The notes under the pieces: model-generated
The model's input: the letters and a program-made list of their open reading frames with translations, nothing else
What the model was told of the DNA's origin: nothing
The model's database searches: none
Made by a program: the position numbers and the translations under genes
Source: Paramecium octaurelia
Lineage: Eukaryota; Ciliophora; Oligohymenophorea; Peniculida; Parameciidae
Direction: 5' to 3'
Length of the DNA: 64,000 nt
Assembly: GCA_905182995.1 (NCBI GenBank)
Contig: CAJJDP010000017.1
Location: 680,646 to 744,645, forward strand
Shown: positions 49,936 to 64,000 of the stretch, piece by piece
Layout: each line of letters starts with the position of its first letter
How positions within the stretch are numbered: the stretch's first letter is position 1

Positions 49936-50494
49936 TGAAGACATCACCCTTCTTTAAACTTCTTATTATGCTAACACATTAAAATCATTGTAAGTTCCTT
50001 TATAATTTAAAAGATTACTTTTTGTTTTTTATAAATTTTCTCTATATTACTTTATTCTCTCATGATCCTTCTTTAGAAATTTTATAGGATATTATGAGTG
50101 TGCTGATTAAAGCCTTTTTAATAAAGTTTAATTTTCCAATATTATTTTTGTAGTTTCTTTTCTTCTTAAATGATCAATTGAGTAAGATGTTGGAGTCTTG
50201 AAACTATTTTTCTTTTTTTGAATTTCCTTCATTTTAGACATAAGTATAAGGTTTTGATTAACAATATCTAAATCTTATACTAAGAGAAATTAGCGTTTAT
50301 CAATTACAATGTGTATATTTATTGGATAATTTTGATAATGAATGAGTTGATTACCAAGGAGGTTAAAGATGTAAGCATGACTTCGCTGTCTAAAGGGTTG
50401 TAATGTGTTTAAGTTGATCCTATCTTATTTTTATATGTACCTGAGCTGTTTTCTTTTTAAAACATATCGGATTTTAGTAAAGGAGATTCCACAT
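49831..50494 (-). CDS. CFAP97 (hemingway)-like ciliary protein
   Basis: 211 residues; one 28-nt intron (50280-50307) gives 212 codons, ATG 50492-50494, TGA 49831-49833. A short CFAP97-type domain sits in the middle: YSIDHLRRKETTKIILENQ then LLKRLQSAHSQY and, about 15 residues on, basic helix RIKQYRENLQKTKSN. Family members act in cilium and flagellum assembly (Drosophila hemingway). N- and C-terminal parts are basic and unstructured. The 3' coding end overlaps the small CxxC gene on the opposite strand by about 105 bases. Confidence 0.7.
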
Positions 50495-50716
50495 ATTATG
50501 CTTTAATAAAAATATTAGTATAAATTATTTCTTTTAGTTAATTCCTTTATCATAGTTATTAAGTTTTTTTCAATTAATAGTAGAACCAATAATTAATCTT
50601 AACTTGGGTTTGCAATTTATAATTATCAAATCATCAAAATTTTCTTTTAAAATTATTAATCTAGTTTAATTGAGGTATTAGAAGTATTTTTATCTTTATG
50701 ATGTATTAATAAAAAA

Positions 50717-52133
50717 ATGTAAATAGGAAATGATTAAAATTTTTAGTGCAATTAATTACTTTAGAAGGATTCTATATTTAATGATGGCAAAGCTTTATGG
50801 GTAAACTAAGATTATGATTCCTCAAAACCAATAGATTAACAGAAGTTTAAAATAGAGTCAGATTCAAAAAGTAAAATGAAATAATTAACCCTTTATGAAA
50901 AATATATAAGATATAGTTAGCATGTAAAATGTACATAGATTAATTAGAAAATTATCCTTTTTGAAAATAGTTTCTTGGACCTTATTCATAATTCATTAAA
51001 TAAATTAGTAGGCTTTAAATTAGTAAAATATGATGGAAGTTTGACAATTATAGGAGAATGTAAGTTATGGATTAAAAAGTTGAAAAAATACGTGATTTAA
51101 AGTGATTTTTCTAGAAATTACAAAATATTAAAAAAAATAGGGAATGGAACTTTTGCAGATGTAAATTTCTCTGTAATTTAAGGTTTACTTAGTCAAGCAT
51201 AAGCAAGCCAATAAAGAATATGCAGCAAAAATATTTTATAAAAAAAAAATAATTTTGGAGGATTAAGAACTTTTAATGATAACTAAAGAAGTCTAAATAA
51301 CAAGACTCTTTTCTAATCCTAATATTTGTTAACTATATGAGGTTTTTGAATGCAAAGTGCACTTAACTTTAATAATGGATTTATTAAGCGGATCTGAATT
51401 AGTTTATTCTCTAAAATTGGGAGGATTATCAGAGATTTAATCAATTTTAATAATAAAACCACTTTTTCAAGCTCTTTAACTCTTACACAAGCAAGGCATT
51501 TTTCATAGAGATATTAAACCTTAGAATATTATGCTTCATCAATTTGGTAAATTAGAAACCGCCTGTTTAATTGATTTTGGCCTAGCTGATTTCTGGAATG
51601 ATAAAAATGAGTATTTATTCTCCAAATGCGGAACTCCAGGATATGTAGCTCCGGAAATCCTACTTGGACATTCTTATGATTTCAAAGTTGATGTATATAG
51701 TCTAGGGTTAGTATTGTATTTGATTCTTACAGGTAAAGAACCCTTCTAATCAAAAACAATGGATGGTCTAATTGAAGAAAATACGTATGGGCATATTGGT
51801 TTATCACATTTAAATTTATCTCCAAATTGTCTTGATTTTTTGTAAAAAGTTTTAGCAAAAACTCCAAATCAAAGATTGACTTCATCAGATGCTTTGATAC
51901 ATCCATTTTTGCTTTTTGGCCCAGGAAATCATTTAGATTTGGTTCATAATAAAATATAATCACCTGAACAATATAATTCTAAAAGCCAATAATTTCGTAA
52001 AAGTGTTGCATCTCTTAGATTGTAAACTGATACTTCGAATAATTAACTGAATTAAAGAGATATTTTTAAATAGAATGATTTCGAGAGAAAAAACATCAAG
52101 AAAGAGTTTTCAATTCGTAAAGTAAAACTGTGA
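50717..52133 (+). CDS. CAMK-like Ser/Thr kinase with N-terminal PH-like region
   Basis: Fourth PH-kinase in the window; ATG 50717-50719, TGA 52131-52133, with introns of 24 nt (ends near 50951) and 22 nt inside the glycine loop. N-terminal ~130 residues are PH-like (GFKLVKYDGSLTIIGECKLW). The kinase motifs are complete: [32 protein letters not shown]. The intron placed just after the last Asp of GTFAD matches the one in the gene at 9182-10628, supporting shared ancestry. The C-terminal ~80 residues are basic and Gln/Ser-rich. An active kinase is expected; substrate unknown. Confidence 0.88.
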
Positions 52134-52356
52134 AAGATTAATTATTGATTTTTATTTAAATTTATTATCCTGCTGTAAAAATAAGCTTTAATGATAGTCA
52201 AATCTTTTGGGTTTCACAATTGGTTATTTTTATCACAATTAATTTTAATTAATATTTAATTCTGGTTTTATCAGAATTGTGTGATGTCTAATAAATAATG
52301 CAAGATTTTCTAATTTATTGAAAAAAATATCCAATTTTTCTAGAAATTAAAATAAC

Positions 52357-53511
52357 ATGTAATAACAATGTGTTTTTAAGTAAGAGGCTCGCAAACTTTA
52401 CTTGGATGCAGAAGGAAATGTAGATTTTGCAAAAATCTAAGCAAGATGGGATGAATTGAAATCTGTAAAAGTGAGTTTGGGCAACAAGTATTTCACTCCA
52501 GAAGTGGTTGAAAAAGCAAGGACTCTTCCATAATAAGATCAATAACGATTCTTGGATTTAATGCTTGCTGGATTGACAAATGATGACAGCTCTGTCGGCA
52601 TTTGCGCTACTAGACCAGAGGATTACGATTTTTATGCATTCTACTTGGAATAATTAATTAGAGACTATCACCAAATATAAGGAGACACTAAACAATTACA
52701 TGATTGGAATATTCCAATTGATGAATATGTTTTGACTAAAATCAATCCAACTTTAGAAAAAGTGTCAATGAGAGCCAGAGTAGCAAGAAATGTTAAAGGA
52801 TGGAATCTTCCTCCTTCGATGGATAAAGAAGAAAGGATAAAATTTGAAAGTAAGATGGTAGAGGTGTTTGATTCATTTGGAATTCCAGGAAAATATTATA
52901 GTTTGACTCCTGGTCATAAAAATTAAATAAGTGATAAAGAAGCAGATGAGTTGAGACATAAACATTTCTTATTCAATGACATGACAACAGACAATTATTT
53001 AACTGCTTCTGGAGTCGCTTCTGATTGGCCTTATGGCAGAGGAATTTGGCTGAGTGAAGATTAAACAAAAATGATTTGGGTGGGAGAAGAAGATTTATTA
53101 AGAATAATTTCTATTGTATAAGGTAATGATTTAGGAATGGTTGATAAATCATTGCATGATTTGTTAACAGGAATTGAAAAAAGTGGATTATAATTTGCAG
53201 AACATCCAGTGTATGGTGTAATAACAACATGTCCAACAAATATGGGAACAGGCAAGAGACAATCAATTCTTGGAAAATTCCCAAATATTACCAAGTAAGG
53301 AACTGATGAAAAAAAATTGAAAGAAATTGCCAAATAATTTGGACTATAAGCAAGAGGATGTGGAGGAGAACATTCCTCAATGGACAAGGAAGGAACAGCT
53401 GATATTTCTCCATCTGCTAGATTTGGAGTCACAGAAGCTAGTGTTACCAAGAGACTCTACGAGGGCTTGATTAAATTATATGAGATTGAAGTATAAGCAG
53501 GAAAAGAATGA
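52357..53511 (+). CDS. Phosphagen (arginine) kinase
   Basis: 384 residues in a single exon, ATG 52357-52359, TGA 53509-53511. Phosphagen kinase that reversibly transfers phosphate from ATP to a guanidino substrate, buffering ATP. Visible motifs: RARVARNVKGWNLPPSM (nucleotide-binding arginines), GRGIWLSED, and the active-site block CPTNMGTGKRQSI with the reactive cysteine. It ends with RGCGGEHSSM near residue 350 and the terminal helix. The length matches arginine and creatine kinases. In Paramecium arginine kinase is known from cilia, where it would supply ATP to dynein (family knowledge). Substrate choice (arginine rather than creatine) is inferred. Confidence 0.95.
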
Positions 53512-53630
53512 TGAGAATGAGTTTATAAATAAAAATTATAGAATTGAATATCTTTTGTAATTAATCAGTAAAACGCAATAAAGTGTAAAAAGTTTAAGAC
53601 AATTTATTAATATTTTTTGTTTTGCCAATA

Positions 53631-57893
<4,263 letters not shown>

Positions 57894-58098
57894 GTAATTT
57901 TGCTGTTAAAATGTGTTATTTCTCATCACTAAATAGTTTTATAAAATATATTTCTTAATCATTGTTTTATTATTTATAATATTAATCAATATGATTTTCA
58001 AATTTTTATTTTTCTTAGCTACTTTGATAATTTTGTCACTTTAACTACTTACTTATAAATGGCTTATTAATTCATACTAAAATTAAATCCTTGATTAT

Positions 58099-59716
58099 AT
58101 GGCTGCAATTCAAATTGTATAGAATTGGATTGATTCAGAAACAGATACCAGTGGAACATATTTTCAACCCTGTTTGTAAGTATGCTTTAATATTAGAAAT
58201 TGCGGCTATGAACTTGCGATAAAAAAGGATCCCCTTTATTGCTTGAAAAGTGATCTTTATAAAATTTTTCATCCATAGATTGTTTTGGAGGATAGTTATG
58301 TTTTTCGAGATTATGGAGGAAATGATTTAGCTAGAATTATTATTAGAAACTAAATGTTCGATGTCAGTCCAAACCTTACTCAATCGGGCCCAATTTAATA
58401 AGACGAATATTTTAATCTAGATATAGTATTTTTGTTGATTTTGAAATTAGCGAGCATCTGTCATATACCCTTATGCAAAAACATATTTGAGAACTCATAT
58501 TTTAGGAAAAGAAGCAGGATGCTTGTTTTAGAAATATATGCATATACCTGGGTAAGAAGAATTAGCTCTAAAATCATTATAATCTTTGAACTTAAGAAGT
58601 TATTTAATTTAGTTGAGTTAAGTTAATGCATCCAGAGAATGTATAAATGAAGCAACATTTTAGAAAAAATCTTACAGAATGTGGGAGTAAGATGAATGCT
58701 AATAGTTTTTTTCAATCATTAATTCATTAGAATATTAAAATACATTATATTTGGAAGGACTATAATTTATTTATAAAACTAATAAACATTTAGGAAGAGG
58801 AGTCTTACTTGTTGATAAAGAAAATGAACAACTAATACGAAAATAATATAATAACGGGACTTTTTGTGGTAAAAATAATTAAAATGTCATAATTCAAGAA
58901 TACATAAAAAATCCATATCTGTTTAAGGTATCATATTGAATATAATAGGGACATAAAATGGAGTTCCGATCATATTTTTAAATAGCTTCAACAAATCCTC
59001 CAATTTTATTTGGATATAAAAAAGCTTTAATTAAGCAATGTGCATTAAAGTTTAATTTAACAGATTTTTCAAAAGAGGCTCATGTTTGTAATACGGCAAT
59101 CACAAAGTCTCTTAAGGAAGACATTAAATAGCAAAATAATGAATATTATATTGACTGGAATTTAGAAGAATTATAAGATCTTCTTTTATAAGATAGATTA
59201 ATCATTTCAAAAAATTGGTTAAATGAATACCTTATGCCACAAATTTAACTCAAATTATTTCACCTTTTTAATTCTGTTTAAAATAAACTTTTTAAAGATA
59301 GTAGAGTGGGAGAATTTTTTGGAGTTGATTTTATTTTAGATTAAAATTTGCAACTTTGGATTTTTGAATGTAATAGAAATCCGAACTTTTTGGTTGTGAC
59401 AGAAGGAAGAAAGGAAAAATTCAATTAATTAATTCCTGATATGATTTATTTATAGTTAGAGATGGTCAGAAATAGATTCATAAGAATATAATAATTTTTA
59501 AAATAAAAATTAATTCCTTCTATTAGGCAAAAATTTTTATAAGAATAAGAGGAATTATTAAAACATGAATTTCTGATCAATTATCAAGATAGTTTCAAAA
59601 ATTAATCTTAATTGAATATCGATAATTAGGCGATTGATATTACTCCAATATTAAATTTTAGCACCTGTTTTCAGGAATTTGAGTAGATAAAAAAACTATA
59701 GATGAAAAATAATTGA
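58099..59716 (+). CDS. Tubulin-tyrosine-ligase-like (TTLL) protein
   Basis: 523 residues; introns of 25 and 21 nt give 524 codons, TGA 59714-59716. The ATP-grasp TTL fold is visible. RASVIYPYAKTYLRTHILGK is an early block; KTNKHLGRGVLLV lies at the nucleotide-binding GRG; VIIQEYIKNPYLF is the hinge; KMEFRSYFQIAST matches the 'K.D.R.Y' block; VGEFFGVDFILDQNLQLWIFE, then CNRNPNF, is the metal-binding 'E.N..P' region. The final motif keeps Glu and Asn (ECN). TTLL enzymes add Glu or Gly chains to tubulin in cilia and cortex; the exact activity is not assignable by eye, and the sequence is divergent. Confidence 0.82.
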
Positions 59717-60239
59717 AATTATATTTATTGATCTATTTAGAATATAACTCTAATTCTTATTAATCCAAAATCTATAAATTTAAGAACATTTAAAGTTTTG
59801 ACAATTATTAAATATAAAAGTAAGGTTTTTAATAATTGATAATTATGAAATTTTATTCTTGGTCAGTGTTTGCTGCAAAAAAAATGGAAATTCCTCTCAA
59901 ATTTTAGCCATTTTTGATATTATGGTAATACCTCTTCTTTGAGGGAAATATTGGAACAATTTTCTATATATATGATGGCTTTGATCAAGTTCAAAAAAAT
60001 AGCAAGATTATTCAAAGAGAGATCTTAAAAAAAAAAACAAGCTAACTATCAAAGACAATATGCAAAGACCAAATACAAACTGGAATCAATAAACGATATA
60101 GAAAGTATTGGTAATCTTAAATGTAATTAATTGATGGAATATTTGGTATTTTGCATTTTGTATTATTAGAATAGCGAAATTAAGAACTTGCTAAAAATTA
60201 CTTTTTAGTAAAGAATATTCGAAATTTCAGTTTATGTAA
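59717..60239. other. AT-rich stretch without a supported gene
   Basis: Follows the TTLL stop. The plus strand is open in several frames for hundreds of bases, but with one stop codon and this base composition that is weak evidence. One frame reads well for a while (KKQANYQRQYAKTKYKLES) before TGA. I do not support a gene here. Confidence 0.35.
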
Positions 60240-61422
60240 TTACAATTCAAAATTAATAATCATCATTAATATTTATTTTAGAGGATTGAATTTCAGAACA
60301 AGAATCAAAATATTTGAAGTTCTTAAAATACTTGTATAATTATCCTTACATTTAATTCATCTGATTTGCTTTATCCTACAATACTAACAGTTTAACCTTA
60401 TTTATAATTCAACCAACAATTAAAAGATAATGGTACAATTCAAATTATTTCTAAGATTTAGTTTCCAAATTGAATCTATTTTATCCTTGTTTGCTTGTTT
60501 ATCATCCATTAAGTCAATACTTTTTTATAGATTAGATTTTAGATCATGGGTTCCGACCCAAATACTAGACCAAACCATTATTATTTTCTCCTAACTCCAG
60601 GGGAAGCACAAGTAAGGAATAATTTTGTCTTGGTTTTAATACAGTACCTAAAGATTGAAATTCTTCTCTGAATATTTAATCCAAAATTCCTATCTTTACT
60701 TAATTGATTATTCTTGGGATGAGACTATAAACACAGGATGTCTCTTTTTTTGATTTCTTAATTTGAGCCAATAAATGGCCATATTATGTAGGTAATTTAT
60801 TAATTATTAATAAGTAATTATTAAACAGAATTTGTAATTAATTTATCTATTTGGTTTTAATACCTAATGTCGCTTTCATATCCTCCTCCTAACCAATTAT
60901 TACAATGACAAAATCTTTTGTTTTTTTTTTTAAAACTAATTATTCGATTTGAATCAATTAAGTGAAAGTCGTTTTCTAAAAATTTTAAAAGATTGAACTC
61001 CTTTTGATCATTTTCTACTCTGTGCTACTAATTACCTTCATTTTCAACAACTTAAAAGTGATTTTGATAAGTATTACAAGTGCTGAATGCTCTCCTAAAG
61101 AATCAAATAAAGCAATTGACTTTTTAGTGCTTATTAATACAACTTTTGCACCACTCCAAATAGCATTGCATGCAAATTAGAGCTGTTGCGCGTTCTTATA
61201 TATAATCCAATAATATTCTGTTTCTTCTTATAACATTGCTTGAAATAAAAAAAGAGAATTTGGAAAATTCTTTTTTCAATACTTTAAATGCTTCTTCTCT
61301 CGACTGAGTATAAGCTTTTAGTGAAAGCTTTGTGGACATAGAAATTTCTTAATGAATTGAATTATAATCATACTGTTTTCATTGCAATCACAAAAATTAA
61401 TTGCGAATTTTAAAATATCCAT
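60240..61422 (-). pseudogene. Frame-disrupted unrecognised gene
   Basis: From a possible ATG at 61420-61422, after a 26-nt intron, the frame reads STKLSLKAYTQSREEAFKVLK. At a run of seven T (plus-strand A 61247-61253) the good reading moves to the next frame (MLQEETEYYWIIYKNAQQLQ; then WSGAKVVLISTKKSIALFDS). That frame stays open to TGA 60544-60546 with convincing text near its end (REEFQSLGTVLKPRQNYSLL). Past that stop, protein-like text resumes in broken frames toward 60240. Removing one T would join the first two parts. So either a decayed gene or an indel in the sequence; no 20-35 nt intron explains it. Family not recognised. Confidence 0.4.
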
Positions 61423-62444
61423 AAGAATGATTATATTTAATCTTTTTTATACTTTTCATGTTAATTATCTTCTGAACATAGAATCACTCAGGGTTTCTCT
61501 CGTTAAATCTCCATAACTTATAAGTTCAAAAATCTTATAGAGATTTGGAAATTTCAGAATGCTCAATATACTCTTCTATTATGATGCACTATGATTTGAC
61601 ACTGTATTTCCCGTAAAAAGAAAACATGTAAAGCCTACAATATTATAGCATAAGTCCAGATTATATTAACTAATAAAATATGTTTCTTACAGGAGGCTTA
61701 TTTAACTAAGATAATATTTTTAAAGATGAGCTAGGTAGATCTTTTCTCATTCTATAAACTTGAAGATAATTAAAGCTCTAATAAATCCTTATCTGAATCA
61801 TGATTTTCATCTCCAGCAACAAAAGTATAGAGCTGTGTATTCCTTTCTATGTAGCATCATCTGCGCCTCCTCTATACAATAGGCAACGCTATTGAACTGA
61901 GGTTTGAAATTGAAGGCTCATCGTATTCAAGATAATAAGGGAGATAGTATAGCCTCTCATTAAGAGTAAATCGTAATTCTAAAGCGCTCCCCAGCAACAC
62001 AATTAATTTTCTAGTTCGTCGAACCTAAACACTCTTCTTAAAGGGTATTTCATTTTTATGAACTTTGCTAAGAATAAACTCTAAATACAAGGTGAGCGCA
62101 GAAAAATCTTTTCGCAGCATTGATTAATTCTTTCAAGCATCATATCACTATTAAAGAGACCCCTGTTGTAATTACAACAAAAACTAAATAATTCTACAAA
62201 TGGTATGACACCAAGGAGCTATTAACCATTATTTGAATCACGAGTTTCATCCCCAAAAGTACACTAGTGTTGCCCTAAGTTATAAATTCTCAAGGTGAAT
62301 TGAGAAGTATTTTATCTCAAAATTTGTGAACTTTTTCACTTATAAGATCAAGAAAATCTTTTGTGCCTTTAGCGTTAGTTTTGCTTATCATTATAAGTTA
62401 TTTAAAAAAAAATAATTAAGCAATTATTAATTGAGCAAAATAAA
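61423..62444 (-). pseudogene. Decayed region with diverged repeated motifs
   Basis: The minus strand shows protein-like pieces in all three frames, none joined by plausible short introns. Three pieces look related: CTFGDETRDSNN (near 62240), NCVAGERFRITIYS (near 61985) and YTFVAGDENHDSDKDLLE (near 61810). At DNA level the first and last share a block of the form TGAATCA-n-GA-n-TTTCATC-n-CC. This suggests a repeat-containing gene that has lost its frame. A short clean start MISKTNAKGTKDFLDLIS lies near 62390. It may be the upstream part of the disrupted gene at 60240-61422. No function assigned. Confidence 0.35.
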
Positions 62445-62756
62445 ATGAAATTTCTTAGAGACTTATCAAAGATAAAAGCTAATATAGATAATAGAAGTAT
62501 CCGTTGGTGTCCTTCAGATATTTCGCCTATTTTGAAAATAGATTCTAGATTAATAAAGATTGGATTATAAACTTGCTAAACCAAACTACGCTCTTCTAAA
62601 AGTTTAATAAGAATCAAATTTAATCCTTCATTATGTGAAAGAATTTTTTAGTTTAATAAAATCAAATTTAAACTTTCATTATATGAAAGAAGTTTTTAGA
62701 ATTTTTAAGGATAAATAATAATTCATTAGGAAGTAATAAATTATATTTACACATGA
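62445..62756 (+). CDS. Short unrecognised ORF with internal duplication
   Basis: 103 codons from ATG 62445-62447 to TGA 62754-62756, no intron needed. Basic and Ile/Lys/Ser-rich (begins MKFLRDLSKIKANIDNRS, then RWCPSDISPILK). Residues ~53-87 derive from a 49-base tandem duplication giving IKFNPSLCERIFQ and IKFKLSLYERSFQ. No homologue recognised; it may be a small real gene or a chance frame. The 5' side is the decayed region, the 3' side AT-rich spacer. Confidence 0.35.
62602..62698 (+). repeat. Tandem duplication, two ~49-bp copies
   Basis: Copy one 62602-62650 and copy two 62651-62698 begin with GTTTAATAA, share ATCAAATTTAA and TTTCATTAT/CTTCATTAT cores and GTGAAAGAA/ATGAAAGAA, and differ at only a handful of positions plus a one-base length change. 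Confidence 0.8.
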
Positions 62757-63622
62757 TAATCAAGGGTTTTAATACTTATATATTTAATAGATTATTAAGT
62801 AATTTATTAAGCGGTAATAAATATTTTATATTGTTTATTATTTTAAGAAAATTAATTAATCATCAAGCTATTAATTATTCATATGCAGAGAGTTATTTTG
62901 CAGTAGTTTAGGTTTGGCTAAGTCGAAATGTAACTGTCTACTTGAAGATATTAATTAATTTCTAAAAAAATTATCAAAATATCTTTGAGGTAAGATTACA
63001 TAGTTCTTATCTTAATGATTAATATATGTTCCTTATATGCAAAATTATTATTAAAAGTAGCTACTTTGGATGTAATTCATATAGAGCTTATTTAAGATTA
63101 TTGTTAGGGGTGGATATAATTAAGATCTCTAGGGGGTTGGAATATTGATTGATGATTAATATATCTTTTCAGTCCTTTATTGTCTCTAATACTTTTAATA
63201 TCAATTCAAATTAATAATTAACAGGTTACGAAAATATTACCAAGATTAGAGTAGGTTTAAACTTTGTTATCTTTTAAGATAATTTCTAAGATTAAGGTTA
63301 TTTTTTAATTTTTGAAATGTATCTTTCTTCTTATCTTTTGTTAATAATTATCATTATCCTTTTTATAAAGTGAAAATCTAAAGATTACTAAACTATTAGT
63401 AATCTTTATTAGGACTAAACCTGTTTACTGTTTAGATTATAAATTTAATGTAGTATAAAAGTAAATCTCTATACATATTAATTTATACCAGTTGTTTATG
63501 ACACCTCAAAAAATAATGTAATTATCTATCTTAAGAAATGAAGATCAATAATTGAAACAAAAAACAAAAGTTATAAGAAACAATTAAAATTGTCATTGTA
63601 ATGTTTTAATGAATAATCAATT
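62757..63622. other. AT-rich spacer with a perfect inverted repeat
   Basis: About 870 bases, the longest non-coding stretch in the window. I see no convincing coding frame, tRNA or other RNA. It contains a perfect 12-bp inverted repeat with a 4-base loop at 63380-63407 (AAAGATTACTAA-ACTA-TTAGTAATCTTT). It also has two isolated G-rich spots (GGGGTGG near 63111, AGGGGGTTGG near 63132), unusual in this composition. Confidence 0.55.
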
Positions 63623-64000
63623 TCACTTTTGCTTTAACTCCTCTAAAAAGCAACTTCCTTTGGATTTAAACAATGGTTTTAAATTTATCCCTTAATAATT
63701 AATGAATTGTCCTTATAAGATAAGTGTTCCTGATGCTTGGAACAAAGGATTCTAGCATATTCTAAGTATTGTACAATAAGGATTAACTAAATAATAATAA
63801 AGATTAAATACTATGTGGCAAAAAAGAGCTATTCTGAAGAGGTATGTTAAACTAGGCAAGAAAATCTTTATAGCTACTATCTGATTGAAGTATTTCCTTT
63901 GAAGTTTGAACATTCCAAAGACGGATAGATTAATCTGCACGACCAGATGCTAATGTATTTCCATCAGGAGAGTAACAAATTGAATTAACTCTATTAAAAT
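63623..64000 (-). CDS. WD40-repeat protein, C-terminal end only
   Basis: The gene runs off the right edge. The visible part begins inside the last WD repeat: VNSICYSPDGNTLASGRADQ followed by SIRLWNV, the exact Paramecium-style WD40 consensus ending in the structural Trp-Asp-like W-N. It continues EILQSDSSYKDFLAQFNIP; a 25-nt intron then joins PHINPYCTILRICQNPLFQ to a C-terminal domain (GTLILQGQFINYQG; FKSKGSCFLEELKQK) ending TGA 63623-63625. The tail matches what I recall of a large Paramecium WD40 family with a conserved C-terminal module. Scaffold function inferred. Confidence 0.88.

Noticed and set aside
60286-60780. Plus-strand frame in which TGA would fit Trp at several sites
   Set aside because: It briefly suggested TGA=Trp reading, but a minus-strand frame over the same bases gives better protein text and the whole window uses TGA as the stop; treated as coincidence.
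63120-63145. G-rich spot AGGGGGTTGG, considered as a telomere-like or chromosome-end trace
   Set aside because: Only one short, imperfect unit is present; Paramecium telomeres are long tandem G4T2/G3T3 arrays, and a gene follows within 500 bases.

Overview
The window is ciliate macronuclear DNA, most likely from Paramecium. Three things in the sequence show this. First, conserved proteins read through in-frame TAA and TAG as glutamine and stop only at TGA; examples are the proteasome ATPase, the Rieske protein, the PI3-kinase and arginine kinase. Second, introns are tiny (about 20-32 nt, GT(A)...AG), and removing them restores both frame and conserved motifs. Third, a tRNA at 21603-21674 carries anticodon UUA, the partner needed to read UAA. 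The DNA is AT-rich, genes are packed on both strands, and spacers are often only tens to a few hundred bases. All translations here use TAA/TAG=Q and TGA=stop.

Layout. 1-6765: 3' part of an IP3-receptor-type calcium release channel. 6879-8157: a two-pass membrane protein whose family recurs at 28204-29769 and 42092-43513. 8334-14834: a UBE2S-like ubiquitin E2, a kinase with an N-terminal PH-like region, a ULK-like kinase, the Rieske subunit of complex III and proteasome ATPase Rpt1. 15002-21534: a large unrecognised protein, a cyclic-nucleotide-type K+ channel with a zinc-knuckle-like tail and a coiled-coil protein. 21603-21674: tRNA-Gln(UUA). 22237-34534: a pseudokinase, two long coiled-coil proteins (one with an alternating super-repeat), a membrane protein and a TLDc/zinc-finger protein. 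35073-35560: a decayed locus with a faint eIF4E likeness. 35891-44857: a PTB-like RNA-binding protein, an OSCA/TMEM63-like channel, another PH-kinase, a membrane protein and an unrecognised protein. 44885-53511: an arginase-fold protein lacking metal ligands, a tandem pair of RING genes, a small CxxC protein whose 3' end overlaps an antisense CFAP97-like gene, a fourth PH-kinase and arginine kinase. 53631-59716: a class I-like PI3-kinase and a tubulin-ligase-like protein. 59717-64000: broken reading frames, a short ORF with an internal duplication, AT-rich spacer and the 3' end of a WD40 gene running off the window.

The genes do not form operons. Shared themes are calcium and lipid signalling (IP3R-type channel, PI3K, PH-kinases, OSCA and K+ channels), cilia and cytoskeleton (coiled-coil proteins, CFAP97-like, TTLL) and core housekeeping (Rpt1, Rieske, arginine kinase, E2). 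Exon structures were worked out by hand. For most genes the coding length after intron removal is an exact multiple of three with one terminal TGA. Functional calls rest on recognised motifs, not on database searches.
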